Positions 21,848 to 30,940 of a stretch of 47,026 bases of DNA are shown here, in pieces; the stretch's first letter is position 1, and every line of letters begins with the position of its first letter. The DNA is from an uncultured Caryophanales bacterium (GTDB lineage: Bacteria > Bacillota_I > Bacilli_A > RF39 > UBA660), in assembly GCA_947648915.1 (NCBI GenBank), contig CANSPQ010000008.1:1-47026 (forward strand), read 5' to 3'. The translations under genes were made by a program, and so were the position numbers. A model generated the notes under the pieces. That model saw only the letters and a list, made by a program, of their open reading frames with translations. It ran no database searches and was not told the origin of the DNA.

Positions 21848-22727
21848 TTTCCTCTATCCGATCAAAGGTAATTCCTTTTATACTACCATCTTTGATATCA
21901 TTCAAAATCACAGTATATACTTTTTCATAATCAATTTCGCCACCACGAATGAGACATCCTCTTTTTTTACCAATATATTCTAGGGTTTCTACAATATCGT
22001 CATGTAATTTTTCAATGCCATATCTTTGTTTTAGTATTTCTGGATAATATGTTTCTAGAGTTTGTAAAATATAAATAACAACTTCATCCAATGGTAACAC
22101 TTCTTCTTTGATTGCTGTTAGACTGGCTAAGTTGAATGCAACTGTGCTTGACTCAAATTTAGGCCATAGGATGCCTGGAGAATCTAATAGTTCTAAAGAA
22201 TCATTGATACGAATCCAATCTAGATTTTTCGTAACGCCTGGTTTATTTCCAACGACAACTGCCTTTTTACCAACCAATCGATTAATCAAAGTGGATTTTC
22301 CTGCATTTGGTATTCCAACTACAAGAACCCTCGCCTTTCGTATCTTTAAACCCTTTTGCTCTCTTTTGATATTGTCCTGTTCTAGTAATTCCATTGTTTT
22401 ATCTATTATTTGTTTTACACTATTTGGTTTCGTCAAATCAACGCCTATTACGGTATATCCTTGGTCTTCATAGTATTTCATCCATTTTTTTGTTTCTACA
22501 GAATCACATAAATCCATTTTACTAAATATTAAAATCCTTGGTTTATTTTTGATATAGTTATCAATATCGGTAATTTTAGAAGAATATGGAATTCTTGCAT
22601 CGATTACTTCATAAACAACATCAATTTGGTCAATTTTTTCTGAAATTAATCTTTTGGTTTTTGCCATGTGTCCTGGATACCAGTTGATTACACTTTTATT
22701 AAACCCCTTATCATTATTTTCACTCAT
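21834..22727 (-). CDS. rbgA: ribosome biogenesis GTPase YlqF/RbgA
   Basis: NWYPGHMAKTKRLI, circularly permuted GTPase motifs, GIPNAGKSTLINRLVGKK. Confidence 0.95.
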   Translation of the reverse strand: MSENNDKGFNKSVINWYPGHMAKTKRLISEKIDQIDVVYEVIDARIPYSSKITDIDNYIKNKPRILIFSKMDLCDSVETKKWMKYYEDQGYTVIGVDLTKPNSVKQIIDKTMELLEQDNIKREQKGLKIRKARVLVVGIPNAGKSTLINRLVGKKAVVVGNKPGVTKNLDWIRINDSLELLDSPGILWPKFESSTVAFNLASLTAIKEEVLPLDEVVIYILQTLETYYPEILKQRYGIEKLHDDIVETLEYIGKKRGCLIRGGEIDYEKVYTVILNDIKDGSIKGITFDRIEENDRK

Positions 22728-23448
22728 TTTTTACACCTTCCTCACTGTTATTTTGTATCTTTAAATCTATATATTTCCATATCCTCCTATACTGTTTTAA
22801 TTGTTCTTCTTTTTTTACTTGTGCAACTGGATGATATAATGGAATTATTATAAAATCTTTAATTACTATTTCTGGAGATTTTAGGATTATCTCTTTTAAT
22901 GTTTTCTAAATTTCAAAACCAAATATTTTAGATATAGACAATAAAGGAAAGTATCCTAAAGTTAAAATAACTTTTGGTTTTACAATTTCAATCTGCCTTA
23001 AAAGATATTTGCTACAATTTAAAGTGGATTTCTTTAAATCAATATTATTTCCTCTGTAATTTTCACCTTGTCTTGCACACATTATAGCATTTGTTATATA
23101 AATATTATCTAAAGAATATTTTTTATTTGAAGATTCGCTAATAAAATTTTTCAACATTCTTATAGTAGAACTCTTTTCTGATTCAATCAATTCTTTCCAA
23201 TTACTCTTGTCCGCATTTAATAAATTATAAAATTTTTTCATATCATTATAAGGACCCCAATCTTGGCCTATAATCATAATATCTGAATTTAGTCTATTAA
23301 ACCAATCAGTCCAAATTGATGGAATATTAATGGAAAAATTATAGTCTTTATAAATATTAATTAGAGATTTATTTTCGCATTGTAAATTTAAACATTCATT
23401 ACACTTCCCCATATCATGAATTAATTCTTGAAAACTTTTATTCTTCAT
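22720..23448 (-). pseudogene. uracil-DNA glycosylase superfamily protein interrupted by in-frame TAG at 22906-22908
   Basis: ORF 22906-23448 has DIMIIGQDWGPYND; the frame stays open after TAG to TGA at 22720 and encodes KTLKEIILKSPEIVIKDFIIIPLYHPVAQVKKEEQLKQYRRIWKYI, matching a UDG C-terminal HP motif. Confidence 0.7.
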
Positions 23449-24089
23449 TATTACTCCCTAACAATTTTATCTTTTCTGCATTATTCAGTATATTAAGTTG
23501 ATACTTAGCAATTTCACTTAGTACTTCAAATCTTTCTTCTTTACTTTTTCCATCTTTAATTAGTTCAGCATTATGAGACTCTAAATTTGATAGCATCTGT
23601 ATGAATTAAATAATTATTTTTTGTTAAAATTCTCTTAACATCCCACTCTCTATTTTTATTTTCTAATGTCTTTAACCTTTCAAATTCTTTTATCAAGTAT
23701 AATTTGAAAATAGGACTAATTTGAGAAGCAAATTCAAACGCTATATCCTTATGAGCATATGTACCACCATATTTACCAGATTTGGAATATATACCGATAG
23801 CATTTGTTCTTTCACACCATTCACTAACACTTGGAGTAAACGTTAATAAGCCCACTTGTTTTCTAAAGTGTTCAGATTCGAACACTTTAAAATTGGGATT
23901 ATAAATTTGCTCCCAAGCAGTTAAAAAATCTAAAGTGCTTCTATTTCTTAACCAATTTCTAATTACATCAGCAGCACGTGATTTATCACTTTTCGCTTTT
24001 GCTATATCCGAAATACATATATAATCATTTTCATTTATATTAGAAACATTAACTTTTATATTTTGAACTTCAATCATTTTATTTGTCAT
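23438..24089 (-). pseudogene. KilA-N domain protein with internal deletion and frameshift
   Basis: Intact N-part (KilA-N to NYLIHTDAIK), then out-of-frame NLESHNAELIKDGKSKEERFEVLSEIAKYQLNILNNAEKIKLLGSNNEE ending at 23438. Confidence 0.7.
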
Positions 24090-24130
24090 TTATATTCGCC
24101 TCCTTTCTTTATTTTGCTATAAATTTTATA

Positions 24131-24154
24131 TGGGGTTACAACGTCGTAATCACC
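24131..24154. repeat. candidate operator-like sequence TGGGGTTACAACGTCGTAATCACC
   Basis: Resembles 24285-24312 TGGGGATTACAATAAATCGTAATCAACC, which has a perfect 6-bp inverted repeat. Confidence 0.4.
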
Positions 24155-24261
24155 TTTCTAATTCCCATCAAAAATATAACCAAGATTGCTATGGTTTTAT
24201 CAATTTTTATTGATTTTGTCACTTTTTTAATGAAAATATGCAATATCTAAATTCAAGGGAA

Positions 24262-24344
24262 TCCTTTATTTATAAGGGTTTTACTGGGGATTACAATAAA
24301 TCGTAATCAACCAGTTGATTGTCGTATTTTGTCTTTTATTGTCA
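24262..24344 (-). repeat. island intergenic element, copy 1
   Basis: Minus strand: GACAAAATACGACAATCAACTGGTTGATTACGATTTATTGTAATCCCCAGTAAAACCCTTATAAATAAAGG; shared with copies 2 and 3. Confidence 0.8.
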
Positions 24345-24354
24345 CTCATCATTA

Positions 24355-24708
24355 TCACTTCCTATTTTCTATCACTCTTATTTCTATTCCAACAACTCCA
24401 TATTTATCCTGTTCATCTTTCGAATAATATTTTTCCATATCTTTAGGATTTGCTATATCATTTTTATCGTATCCCATTGCTATTTTATCAAAATGTTTAT
24501 ACAACTCTTCAAAATTTGAATATTTGTATAATCCAATTACTTCAACTGTTACGACTTCTAATGTTACCCTATTTGTAAACTCTATCAAATCTTTTACTTT
24601 CAGTAATTGTCTTTTTTTATCATTCAATCGTAATTCTATAGTTTTTGTTCCACTTTTTACACGAGTAAATGGTCCATCATTTAAATTCATATTATGTGTT
24701 GTTTTCAT
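24355..24708 (-). CDS. ASCH domain protein
   Basis: MKTTHNMNLNDGPFTRVKSGTKTIELRLNDKKRQLLKVKDLIEFTNR; ATG at 24708 has GGTGGAG upstream. Confidence 0.88.
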   Translation of the reverse strand: MKTTHNMNLNDGPFTRVKSGTKTIELRLNDKKRQLLKVKDLIEFTNRVTLEVVTVEVIGLYKYSNFEELYKHFDKIAMGYDKNDIANPKDMEKYYSKDEQDKYGVVGIEIRVIENRK

Positions 24709-24835
24709 CTTATTCTCCACCCTTACTTACTTTTTAATTATCGTAATTATAATCCCATAAGCTTAATTTACCATTCACTTTAAATATATACTTTTTAGGA
24801 TTTTTAATAAAATTCAAAACTCTTTTATCAAATTT

Positions 24836-25690
24836 CTACTTTATTCCCTCTAATTTCTTTTTTTCTTTATTTTCTAATTGTTTCTTTTCTTTCTCAAGTT
24901 CTTTCAAACTTTTCTTTGGCGTTGGCATTTCTTCTGGCATCATTCCACCAATATCAGCAATCGCTTTTCTAACCTTTTTCCCCACTTCATAATGTACATC
25001 TTTTGCTTCTTTCTCGCTTTGCACATTATCTTTTAATAGTTTTTGTTTTGTTTGATTTATTCTAAATAAATTAGCTACTAATTCATCCTCATTCATATTA
25101 TCTAAAATATCTTCCCTATATCGTAATTTTTTCCTTTTAAATATATCATCGGCAGTTTCACCATTATATAACCCTTTATAACCAGCATTATGGAACTCAG
25201 CCATATTTTTAACTCCTGCATTCGATGCAACCTTTTGTAGTGTGTAGTTACCTTGCCTTGTTAATTTTCTTTGATAAAATCTTTTTTCATCATCTGATAG
25301 AGAATCATATTCTTGTTCTGTTATTTCTTGTTTTCTGGTTTGAATAGCAAAATAAGTTTGTCCTAAGGCAACAACCTCTTTACTTGGATCAGCATTCTGC
25401 ACTATTAAATAACACATATATCTTGATAGTTTATAATCTTGTATATTAGCAATAGCACTATTATTTCTTTTTGACAACTTGTTGACCTCAACAAGTTGTT
25501 CATCTACATTAAACCCAGAGTTCCTGCAAGCATCTTTTGCTTTACTTAAAACCTTTACAAAATTTCTCCAATCTCTATATTCTAAAACTTTTGAAAGTTC
25601 CCTAGCATACCAATAGTCATTTCCGAATTCATCAATATGCTTTATATTTTCGAAAGTACTATTAACATATTCATTACCAATTTTCTTCAT
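24836..25690 (-). CDS. dinD: DNA damage-inducible protein D (DinD)-like
   Basis: WYARELSKVLEYRDWRNFVKVLSKAKDACRNSG...DYKLSRYMCYLIVQNADPSKEVVALGQTYFAIQTRKQE; ATG at 25690 preceded by GGAGG. Confidence 0.88.
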   Translation of the reverse strand: MKKIGNEYVNSTFENIKHIDEFGNDYWYARELSKVLEYRDWRNFVKVLSKAKDACRNSGFNVDEQLVEVNKLSKRNNSAIANIQDYKLSRYMCYLIVQNADPSKEVVALGQTYFAIQTRKQEITEQEYDSLSDDEKRFYQRKLTRQGNYTLQKVASNAGVKNMAEFHNAGYKGLYNGETADDIFKRKKLRYREDILDNMNEDELVANLFRINQTKQKLLKDNVQSEKEAKDVHYEVGKKVRKAIADIGGMMPEEMPTPKKSLKELEKEKKQLENKEKKKLEGIK

Positions 25691-25734
25691 TATGACCTCC
25701 TTCTTTGCCAAAAGTGTAAAAACTTTTTTTGAGC

Positions 25735-25812
25735 AATCTTTTATTTATAAGGATCTCACTATAGTTTTACATTTACCCTAAATACCCCAGTTAATTGTCA
25801 TATTTATCAATT
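25735..25812 (-). repeat. island intergenic element, copy 2
   Basis: Minus strand: AAATTGATAAATATGACAATTAACTGGGGTATTTAGGGTAAATGTAAAACTATAGTGAGATCCTTATAAATAAAAGAT. Confidence 0.8.
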
Positions 25813-26349
25813 TCTTGTTGTTTCCCTTACCAATTTTCTTATAATTTTTCTTTCTTCTAATGGTAATACTTCACCCAATTGTTGATCATATAAATTATCT
25901 ACTAATTGTACTGATTCCTCTAATAACGATTGTAAATCATCATAAGGAGTTTTATTATAATCTAATGCATATAGCCAATCAAGATACTTAATTTTAGATG
26001 CATCATTAGGTCTTCCATAAACAACTTTACCACTATGTAGCCAATAACCAAATTCAACATTTGTAGTGAATGCTGCCATATCTGGTAATTTTCTAGGTAT
26101 CCAAAATATAATTACTGTAGCATTAGTTAATGCGATTCTTTCCCACATTGCTTGATCTACATAATCTTCTTTGGGTTTCCATGATGAATATTCTGGTACA
26201 TACACTATACCATCAAATCCAATTTGATTCAAAATTTGACAAGCTTCTGTTCTCCACGAAATAATATTTTCTCCCCTTGGAGTTGGTCCTGCCAAGAAGA
26301 TAGATTTTTTCCCTTTTATAACATCCTGATCTGAATAATTAATTATCAT
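25807..26349 (-). CDS. nucleoside 2-deoxyribosyltransferase domain protein
   Basis: KSIFLAGPTPRGENIISWRTEACQIL...ALTNATVIIFWIPRKLPDMAAFTTNVEFGYWLHSGKVVYGRP. Confidence 0.85.
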   Translation of the reverse strand: MIINYSDQDVIKGKKSIFLAGPTPRGENIISWRTEACQILNQIGFDGIVYVPEYSSWKPKEDYVDQAMWERIALTNATVIIFWIPRKLPDMAAFTTNVEFGYWLHSGKVVYGRPNDASKIKYLDWLYALDYNKTPYDDLQSLLEESVQLVDNLYDQQLGEVLPLEERKIIRKLVRETTRN

Positions 26350-26402
26350 TTTTCCACCTTTTTTCTACTTTATCCAAATATGTAACAATCTATTTCAAAC
26401 AT

Positions 26403-26480
26403 TTTCTTTATTTATAAGACTTTACCTATGACTTTACATTTATCCCAATACTCAGTTGATTGCCACACTTTGTCAATTAT
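26403..26480 (-). repeat. island intergenic element, copy 3
   Basis: Minus strand: AATAATTGACAAAGTGTGGCAATCAACTGAGTATTGGGATAAATGTAAAGTCATAGGTAAAGTCTTATAAATAAAGAAA. Confidence 0.8.
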
Positions 26481-27426
26481 TATCCATTTTAGATAAATCA
26501 CTTAATCTAATTCCATTCACTAATGGATTTAAATCTCTAATTTTTACATTATTTAAAATCATTTCTGGAATATCCTCCATCATTATATTTTCAAATTTAT
26601 TTAACAATTTCTTTAATTCATCTATCTTACTATTCCCAATTTTATCCAGTAGTGTAGGTTCATCTAGATAATATAATTCCTCATATTTAATTATTTTATT
26701 GTCTATTGTTCGTTTTGTAATTTCTGCAAGCAATTCCATCATAAAATTATCTTCATTCGTATGGCAAAATTTATCTATCTCATTACTTGTATATAGTGTC
26801 TTCAGAGCAACACTGCAAGTTTTAAATCCTAGTTCTATTTCTTGAGATTCATTTTTATAAACTTCTAAATCGTTTATTATTTCAATAATGTCATTTTTAT
26901 CAATCGTTTTTGTCCATGCCATACCAGTTAATATGATACCATCTAATCTATCGGCACAAAGCTTTGGTCTACTGTTATCAACTATAGTATACTTTTTAAA
27001 ATCAATTATATCTTCTACTAATATATTATCTTCTTCCAAGTACTTTTGAAGTTTTTTATCACTTTTAATAATTTCCTCAGTACATTCCTCTGTACTTTCT
27101 TGGGTCTCATAATCTTTATTCATATAATCAATTACATGTGAAAAACATGGGGTTGCAATATCATGGAATAATCCTGCTAATGTTGCTTTTTTATCTTCTG
27201 TAAATTTCCATACCAATAATGCAACGGATAAAGAGTGATCATATCTTGATATTTTTTCTTTAAAATCATATATATTTTTGGAAGCATAATCCATCCCACA
27301 AAAATATCCAATATTTTTTAATCTAATGAAACATGGAACTTTTAAATACTTTACTAGAAATGGTGGAATTTTATTCTTTGTTAATAAATTAAGATAATCA
27401 TTATATAAGTTAGTTTTTACTTGCAT
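26473..27426 (-). CDS. HD domain phosphohydrolase
   Basis: SRYDHSLSVALLVWKFTEDKKATLAGLFHDIATPCFSHVIDY...CADRLDGI. Confidence 0.85.
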   Translation of the reverse strand: MQVKTNLYNDYLNLLTKNKIPPFLVKYLKVPCFIRLKNIGYFCGMDYASKNIYDFKEKISRYDHSLSVALLVWKFTEDKKATLAGLFHDIATPCFSHVIDYMNKDYETQESTEECTEEIIKSDKKLQKYLEEDNILVEDIIDFKKYTIVDNSRPKLCADRLDGIILTGMAWTKTIDKNDIIEIINDLEVYKNESQEIELGFKTCSVALKTLYTSNEIDKFCHTNEDNFMMELLAEITKRTIDNKIIKYEELYYLDEPTLLDKIGNSKIDELKKLLNKFENIMMEDIPEMILNNVKIRDLNPLVNGIRLSDLSKMDNN

Positions 27427-27428
27427 TT

Positions 27429-28430
27429 TTATCTTTTTCCCTTTTTTTCTATTCCATAAGCTAGTGAATCATGCATTTTTGCAAGCTCGTTTCTTATTCT
27501 ATGATAGATATCTTTTCTATGATAGATATCTTTTCTAATTCTTTTTTCTAATATACTCACCAAATCTGATGATGACATATTGTTTACGGCTTCTGTATAG
27601 TTAGAAAGCGCTGGAAATTCACTCATTACTTGATCATATTTTTTCTTAACAAATGAGATATATTTTTCTATTAAACCATCATATGTATTATTGCGATCAT
27701 GTTTTGCAAAATCATCCATTCCTCTTAATGAATGATTATCCGCCTTACCACGTAAGGCCTTCAAAATATATTCTATTTTAGATTTTGTAAAATAATGGTT
27801 TATTTGCATCCTTTTACATTTTCCATAAACATTGAATGGGCCTCTTACAACATTTCCATCTTCATCAATGCTATGGTATCCTTTATGATATACTGGATAA
27901 TGTGGGCTTTGAAATCCTATTACCCTTCTAGGATTACATATTGTTTTTATATGTTTATTGGCATCAAAGGTATCTTCTGCGCGGTATTTATAATTTTCTA
28001 TCACAAGCCCTTCTGGTTTCTTTTCATAACCATTAGAACCAAACATTCTCCAATTAATTGCTACTCCTGCTGCCCCTTCATTTTTATTTAATATATCACC
28101 TACAATATCACTTAAACTTTCCCCTTCACAAGGAACAACAAACTCATCTATATCAATAAATCCCATATATTTTGTTTCATTTTTATATTTTTCAATTGCA
28201 TCTGTATATACTATGTTTTGCATATTTTTACCAGGCGAATATTGATATACCACAATTCCACTTTCAATATAGGGTTTTAATAATCCTTTTAAATTATCTA
28301 TACTCTCATTATCATATATATAAAATTTATCTACACCAACAAGTCTATGAAACTCTATCCATTCTATCATATAAGGTCCTTCATTTTTAACAATTGCAAC
28401 AAATGATAGCTTACTTTTATAACTTTCCAT
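27429..28430 (-). CDS. glycosyltransferase family 92-like protein
   Basis: LSFVAIVKNEGPYMIEWIEFHRLVGVDKFYIYDNESIDN...MGFIDIDEFVVP. Confidence 0.88.
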   Translation of the reverse strand: MESYKSKLSFVAIVKNEGPYMIEWIEFHRLVGVDKFYIYDNESIDNLKGLLKPYIESGIVVYQYSPGKNMQNIVYTDAIEKYKNETKYMGFIDIDEFVVPCEGESLSDIVGDILNKNEGAAGVAINWRMFGSNGYEKKPEGLVIENYKYRAEDTFDANKHIKTICNPRRVIGFQSPHYPVYHKGYHSIDEDGNVVRGPFNVYGKCKRMQINHYFTKSKIEYILKALRGKADNHSLRGMDDFAKHDRNNTYDGLIEKYISFVKKKYDQVMSEFPALSNYTEAVNNMSSSDLVSILEKRIRKDIYHRKDIYHRIRNELAKMHDSLAYGIEKKGKR

Positions 28431-28466
28431 ACTATATTTTCTCCACTTCTTCTAGGTTTTCTTCTA

Positions 28467-29108
28467 TTATTTCTCTTTTAAAGGGACAATCTTCGCTAAT
28501 TCCTCCTTTGCAATTTTACCCTCTCTGATAATATTCGCTTTTTCATCTTCCACTTTTACAATAGTAGATACAATATCGCTTTCTATATCCCCACAATCTA
28601 AAATATAGTCTACTTTGCATCCTAATTCATTTACTATGTTTTCTATTTTTGTTCCTGTAAGACTACCCGATAGATTAGCACTAGGTGCTACAATAGGAAT
28701 ACCTGCTGTTTGGATAATCTCATACATGAGTCCTTCTTTTATCAAGCGAATTCCAAGATATGAGTCACCTGCAGTTACAATATCAGGTAAAGCTCCCTCT
28801 TTTTTCTTAAACAATATAGTCAAAGATCTAGGCCAAAAAGCATTCATTAATTTTTGCTCTATTGGACCTATATAATCTACTATTGCATCTAGCATAGAAA
28901 TATCTGAAATTAAAACAATCAAAGGTTTATGTTTAGGTCTTCCTTTTACTTCATAAATTCTTTCACAAGCATCACTATTATAAGCATTTGTTCCAATTCC
29001 ATAAACAGTATCTGTTGGAAAAATTACAAGTTTTCCAAATTTCAAGGCATCAGCTATTTCACAGATTACAGTATCATCTATTTGTAACTGTTTTATAATT
29101 TTTGTCAT
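28467..29108 (-). CDS. tsaC: L-threonylcarbamoyladenylate synthase (Sua5/YciO/YrdC)
   Basis: GKLVIFPTDTVYGIGTNAYNSDACERIYEVKGRPKHKPLIVLI...PIVAPSANLSG. Confidence 0.93.
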   Translation of the reverse strand: MTKIIKQLQIDDTVICEIADALKFGKLVIFPTDTVYGIGTNAYNSDACERIYEVKGRPKHKPLIVLISDISMLDAIVDYIGPIEQKLMNAFWPRSLTILFKKKEGALPDIVTAGDSYLGIRLIKEGLMYEIIQTAGIPIVAPSANLSGSLTGTKIENIVNELGCKVDYILDCGDIESDIVSTIVKVEDEKANIIREGKIAKEELAKIVPLKEK

Positions 29109-29146
29109 TTTTTCCTCCTAATTAATATTTCAACTTTCTATAAAAG

Positions 29147-30892
29147 TTATTTGTCAGCCTTTTTTAATACCTTTTGGTATTTTTGTTTCATTTGAACTAG
29201 TTTATTTTGATTCATTTGAAGATTTTCCGTTTTCGCTATAATAGCAGTTTCTAATACTGCAAGCTGGGTAAGTAAACTCTCTATTTCAACGGGATATAAT
29301 GATTGATATTTGGTAATAAGATTCTCTTTTATTTGCTCTAATTCTAAATAGGAACCCATCAAATGATTTTGAATTGCAGCTAAGCAATCCTGTTTATTTT
29401 TAATATCTGTTATAAGTGTTTGACCTGTTTCATAGATAGCTTCATTTCCCTCAATCAATTGTCTCATAGAACGAATGCGATTATGTGCGATAATAGAGCC
29501 AGTAAGCATTGCTGTTAGTTTATTTTTAAAAAATGCAAATGGAGTAAGACATAATGCTGTAGTAGAAATAAATCTAGACAATTTTCCAAAAAATCCAGTT
29601 GGGTGTTTTGTAATTGGTGCGATTTGGATTTCTTTTATTTCTTCTATTTGACGATTCAAATCACCTAATACCTGTAAGCGTAATTGTTCAAAATCTTTTA
29701 TATCGAAATAGTACTCTGGCTTCTTCTCTTCTTTTTTCTTTTCATCTTCTTTTACTTCTTGTTTTTTTGTCTGTTTTTTATGTTCCTTTTCTTTTACAAA
29801 TGTATCAATATTTTCAATCAAAACTTGACATTCTTCTTGTAGCAATGTGATTGCTTTACTATTTTTGAGTAAATCATTTTTATCTAATGTGTAATACTCT
29901 ACTTGATCTTTTAAATAACTAAATTCTTTTTCTTTCGTTATTTCTCTATATTCTTTTTCCATTAAATACAATTGATTTGCAATCCACAAAATAGAAGACT
30001 CTATTTGATATAATTCTTTGGGTGTTTTTGCTTTTTGCATTTGTTCTTTTATTTCTTGTAGCTTTTCTTTTTGTTTTTTTAATTTTTTATTGGTATCTAT
30101 CAGGTACTTTTTATATTTATCAATTGGTTCTACTTCAGTATTTAACGTTTCTATTGGTTTTGGTTCTTCTTGATGTTCTATCTTCGCTTTTTTTGAAACG
30201 ATTTCATCAGGTACATCTTCTATTTTTGGGACTTCCTTTTGCGGATGTATAGCTTCATTTGAAGGGATAATTACTTTAGTTGCTTCTTGTTTTTCTTTTC
30301 CCATTGATTCTATTTCATTCTTTTGTGGTTCTAATAATGTATGAATCATTTCTTGTTTTCTAGCAAGTTCTTGGTCATCCGTTTTTCTATCTGAATTTTG
30401 TTTTTTCTCTATTTTTGCTTCTGTTGTTGCACGATTCAAACTAGGATATTTTTGTTTCGCTACTTCTATTTTCTGGAGACATGTTTCTAATGATTTCGTC
30501 ATTGGGACATTGTTTTGTTTCTGTATCTCTATTTTATTTCTTACAACTTGTTCCTGCTTTAAAATATTTTGATAATGATTATGGAGTTCAACTGGAGTGG
30601 ATGCTTTTTCTAGGGCATTTATTTCTTGGTCAATTTTTTCTATTATAAATTCATCTTTTAACTTCTTTTTTGGTTCAAATAAGCTTAAAAATAATCCTAA
30701 AAATGAATGTAGGAATATCTGAAACACATTATACTTTTTTGTGGTAGGTTGAATATAAACTCCTTGCTTTTGTTTTTCTTGTAAATATTTTTTCAATTCC
30801 TGTTCTTCTCTTATTTTCTTTTGCTCTTTTTTTCGTTTCTGTTGTATTTTCCAAAATCGAATACGATCTTTCAAACTACCCTTTTGTCCCAT
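29147..30892 (-). CDS. hypothetical Lys/Glu-rich coiled-coil protein
   Basis: Long ORF, charged coiled-coil composition, hydrophobic segment near ISTTALCLTPFAFF. Confidence 0.75.
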   Translation of the reverse strand: MGQKGSLKDRIRFWKIQQKRKKEQKKIREEQELKKYLQEKQKQGVYIQPTTKKYNVFQIFLHSFLGLFLSLFEPKKKLKDEFIIEKIDQEINALEKASTPVELHNHYQNILKQEQVVRNKIEIQKQNNVPMTKSLETCLQKIEVAKQKYPSLNRATTEAKIEKKQNSDRKTDDQELARKQEMIHTLLEPQKNEIESMGKEKQEATKVIIPSNEAIHPQKEVPKIEDVPDEIVSKKAKIEHQEEPKPIETLNTEVEPIDKYKKYLIDTNKKLKKQKEKLQEIKEQMQKAKTPKELYQIESSILWIANQLYLMEKEYREITKEKEFSYLKDQVEYYTLDKNDLLKNSKAITLLQEECQVLIENIDTFVKEKEHKKQTKKQEVKEDEKKKEEKKPEYYFDIKDFEQLRLQVLGDLNRQIEEIKEIQIAPITKHPTGFFGKLSRFISTTALCLTPFAFFKNKLTAMLTGSIIAHNRIRSMRQLIEGNEAIYETGQTLITDIKNKQDCLAAIQNHLMGSYLELEQIKENLITKYQSLYPVEIESLLTQLAVLETAIIAKTENLQMNQNKLVQMKQKYQKVLKKADK

Positions 30893-30940
30893 ATCAAATC
30901 ACCACATTCATTATAACAAAAAAAAAGAATAAACTAAAGT

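Noticed and set aside
22668-22853. Plus-strand ORF MSWIPVDYTF...
   Set aside because: Antisense to rbgA and the UDG 3' region, hydrophobic low-complexity, no RBS.
22906-22908. TAG recoding (alternative genetic code) as explanation for the UDG interruption
   Set aside because: TAG terminates other genes here, including fusA, so genome-wide reassignment is unlikely.
24262-26480. Island elements as integron attC sites
   Set aside because: No conserved R/L-box palindromic core across all three copies and no integrase in the window; kept as an undefined element.
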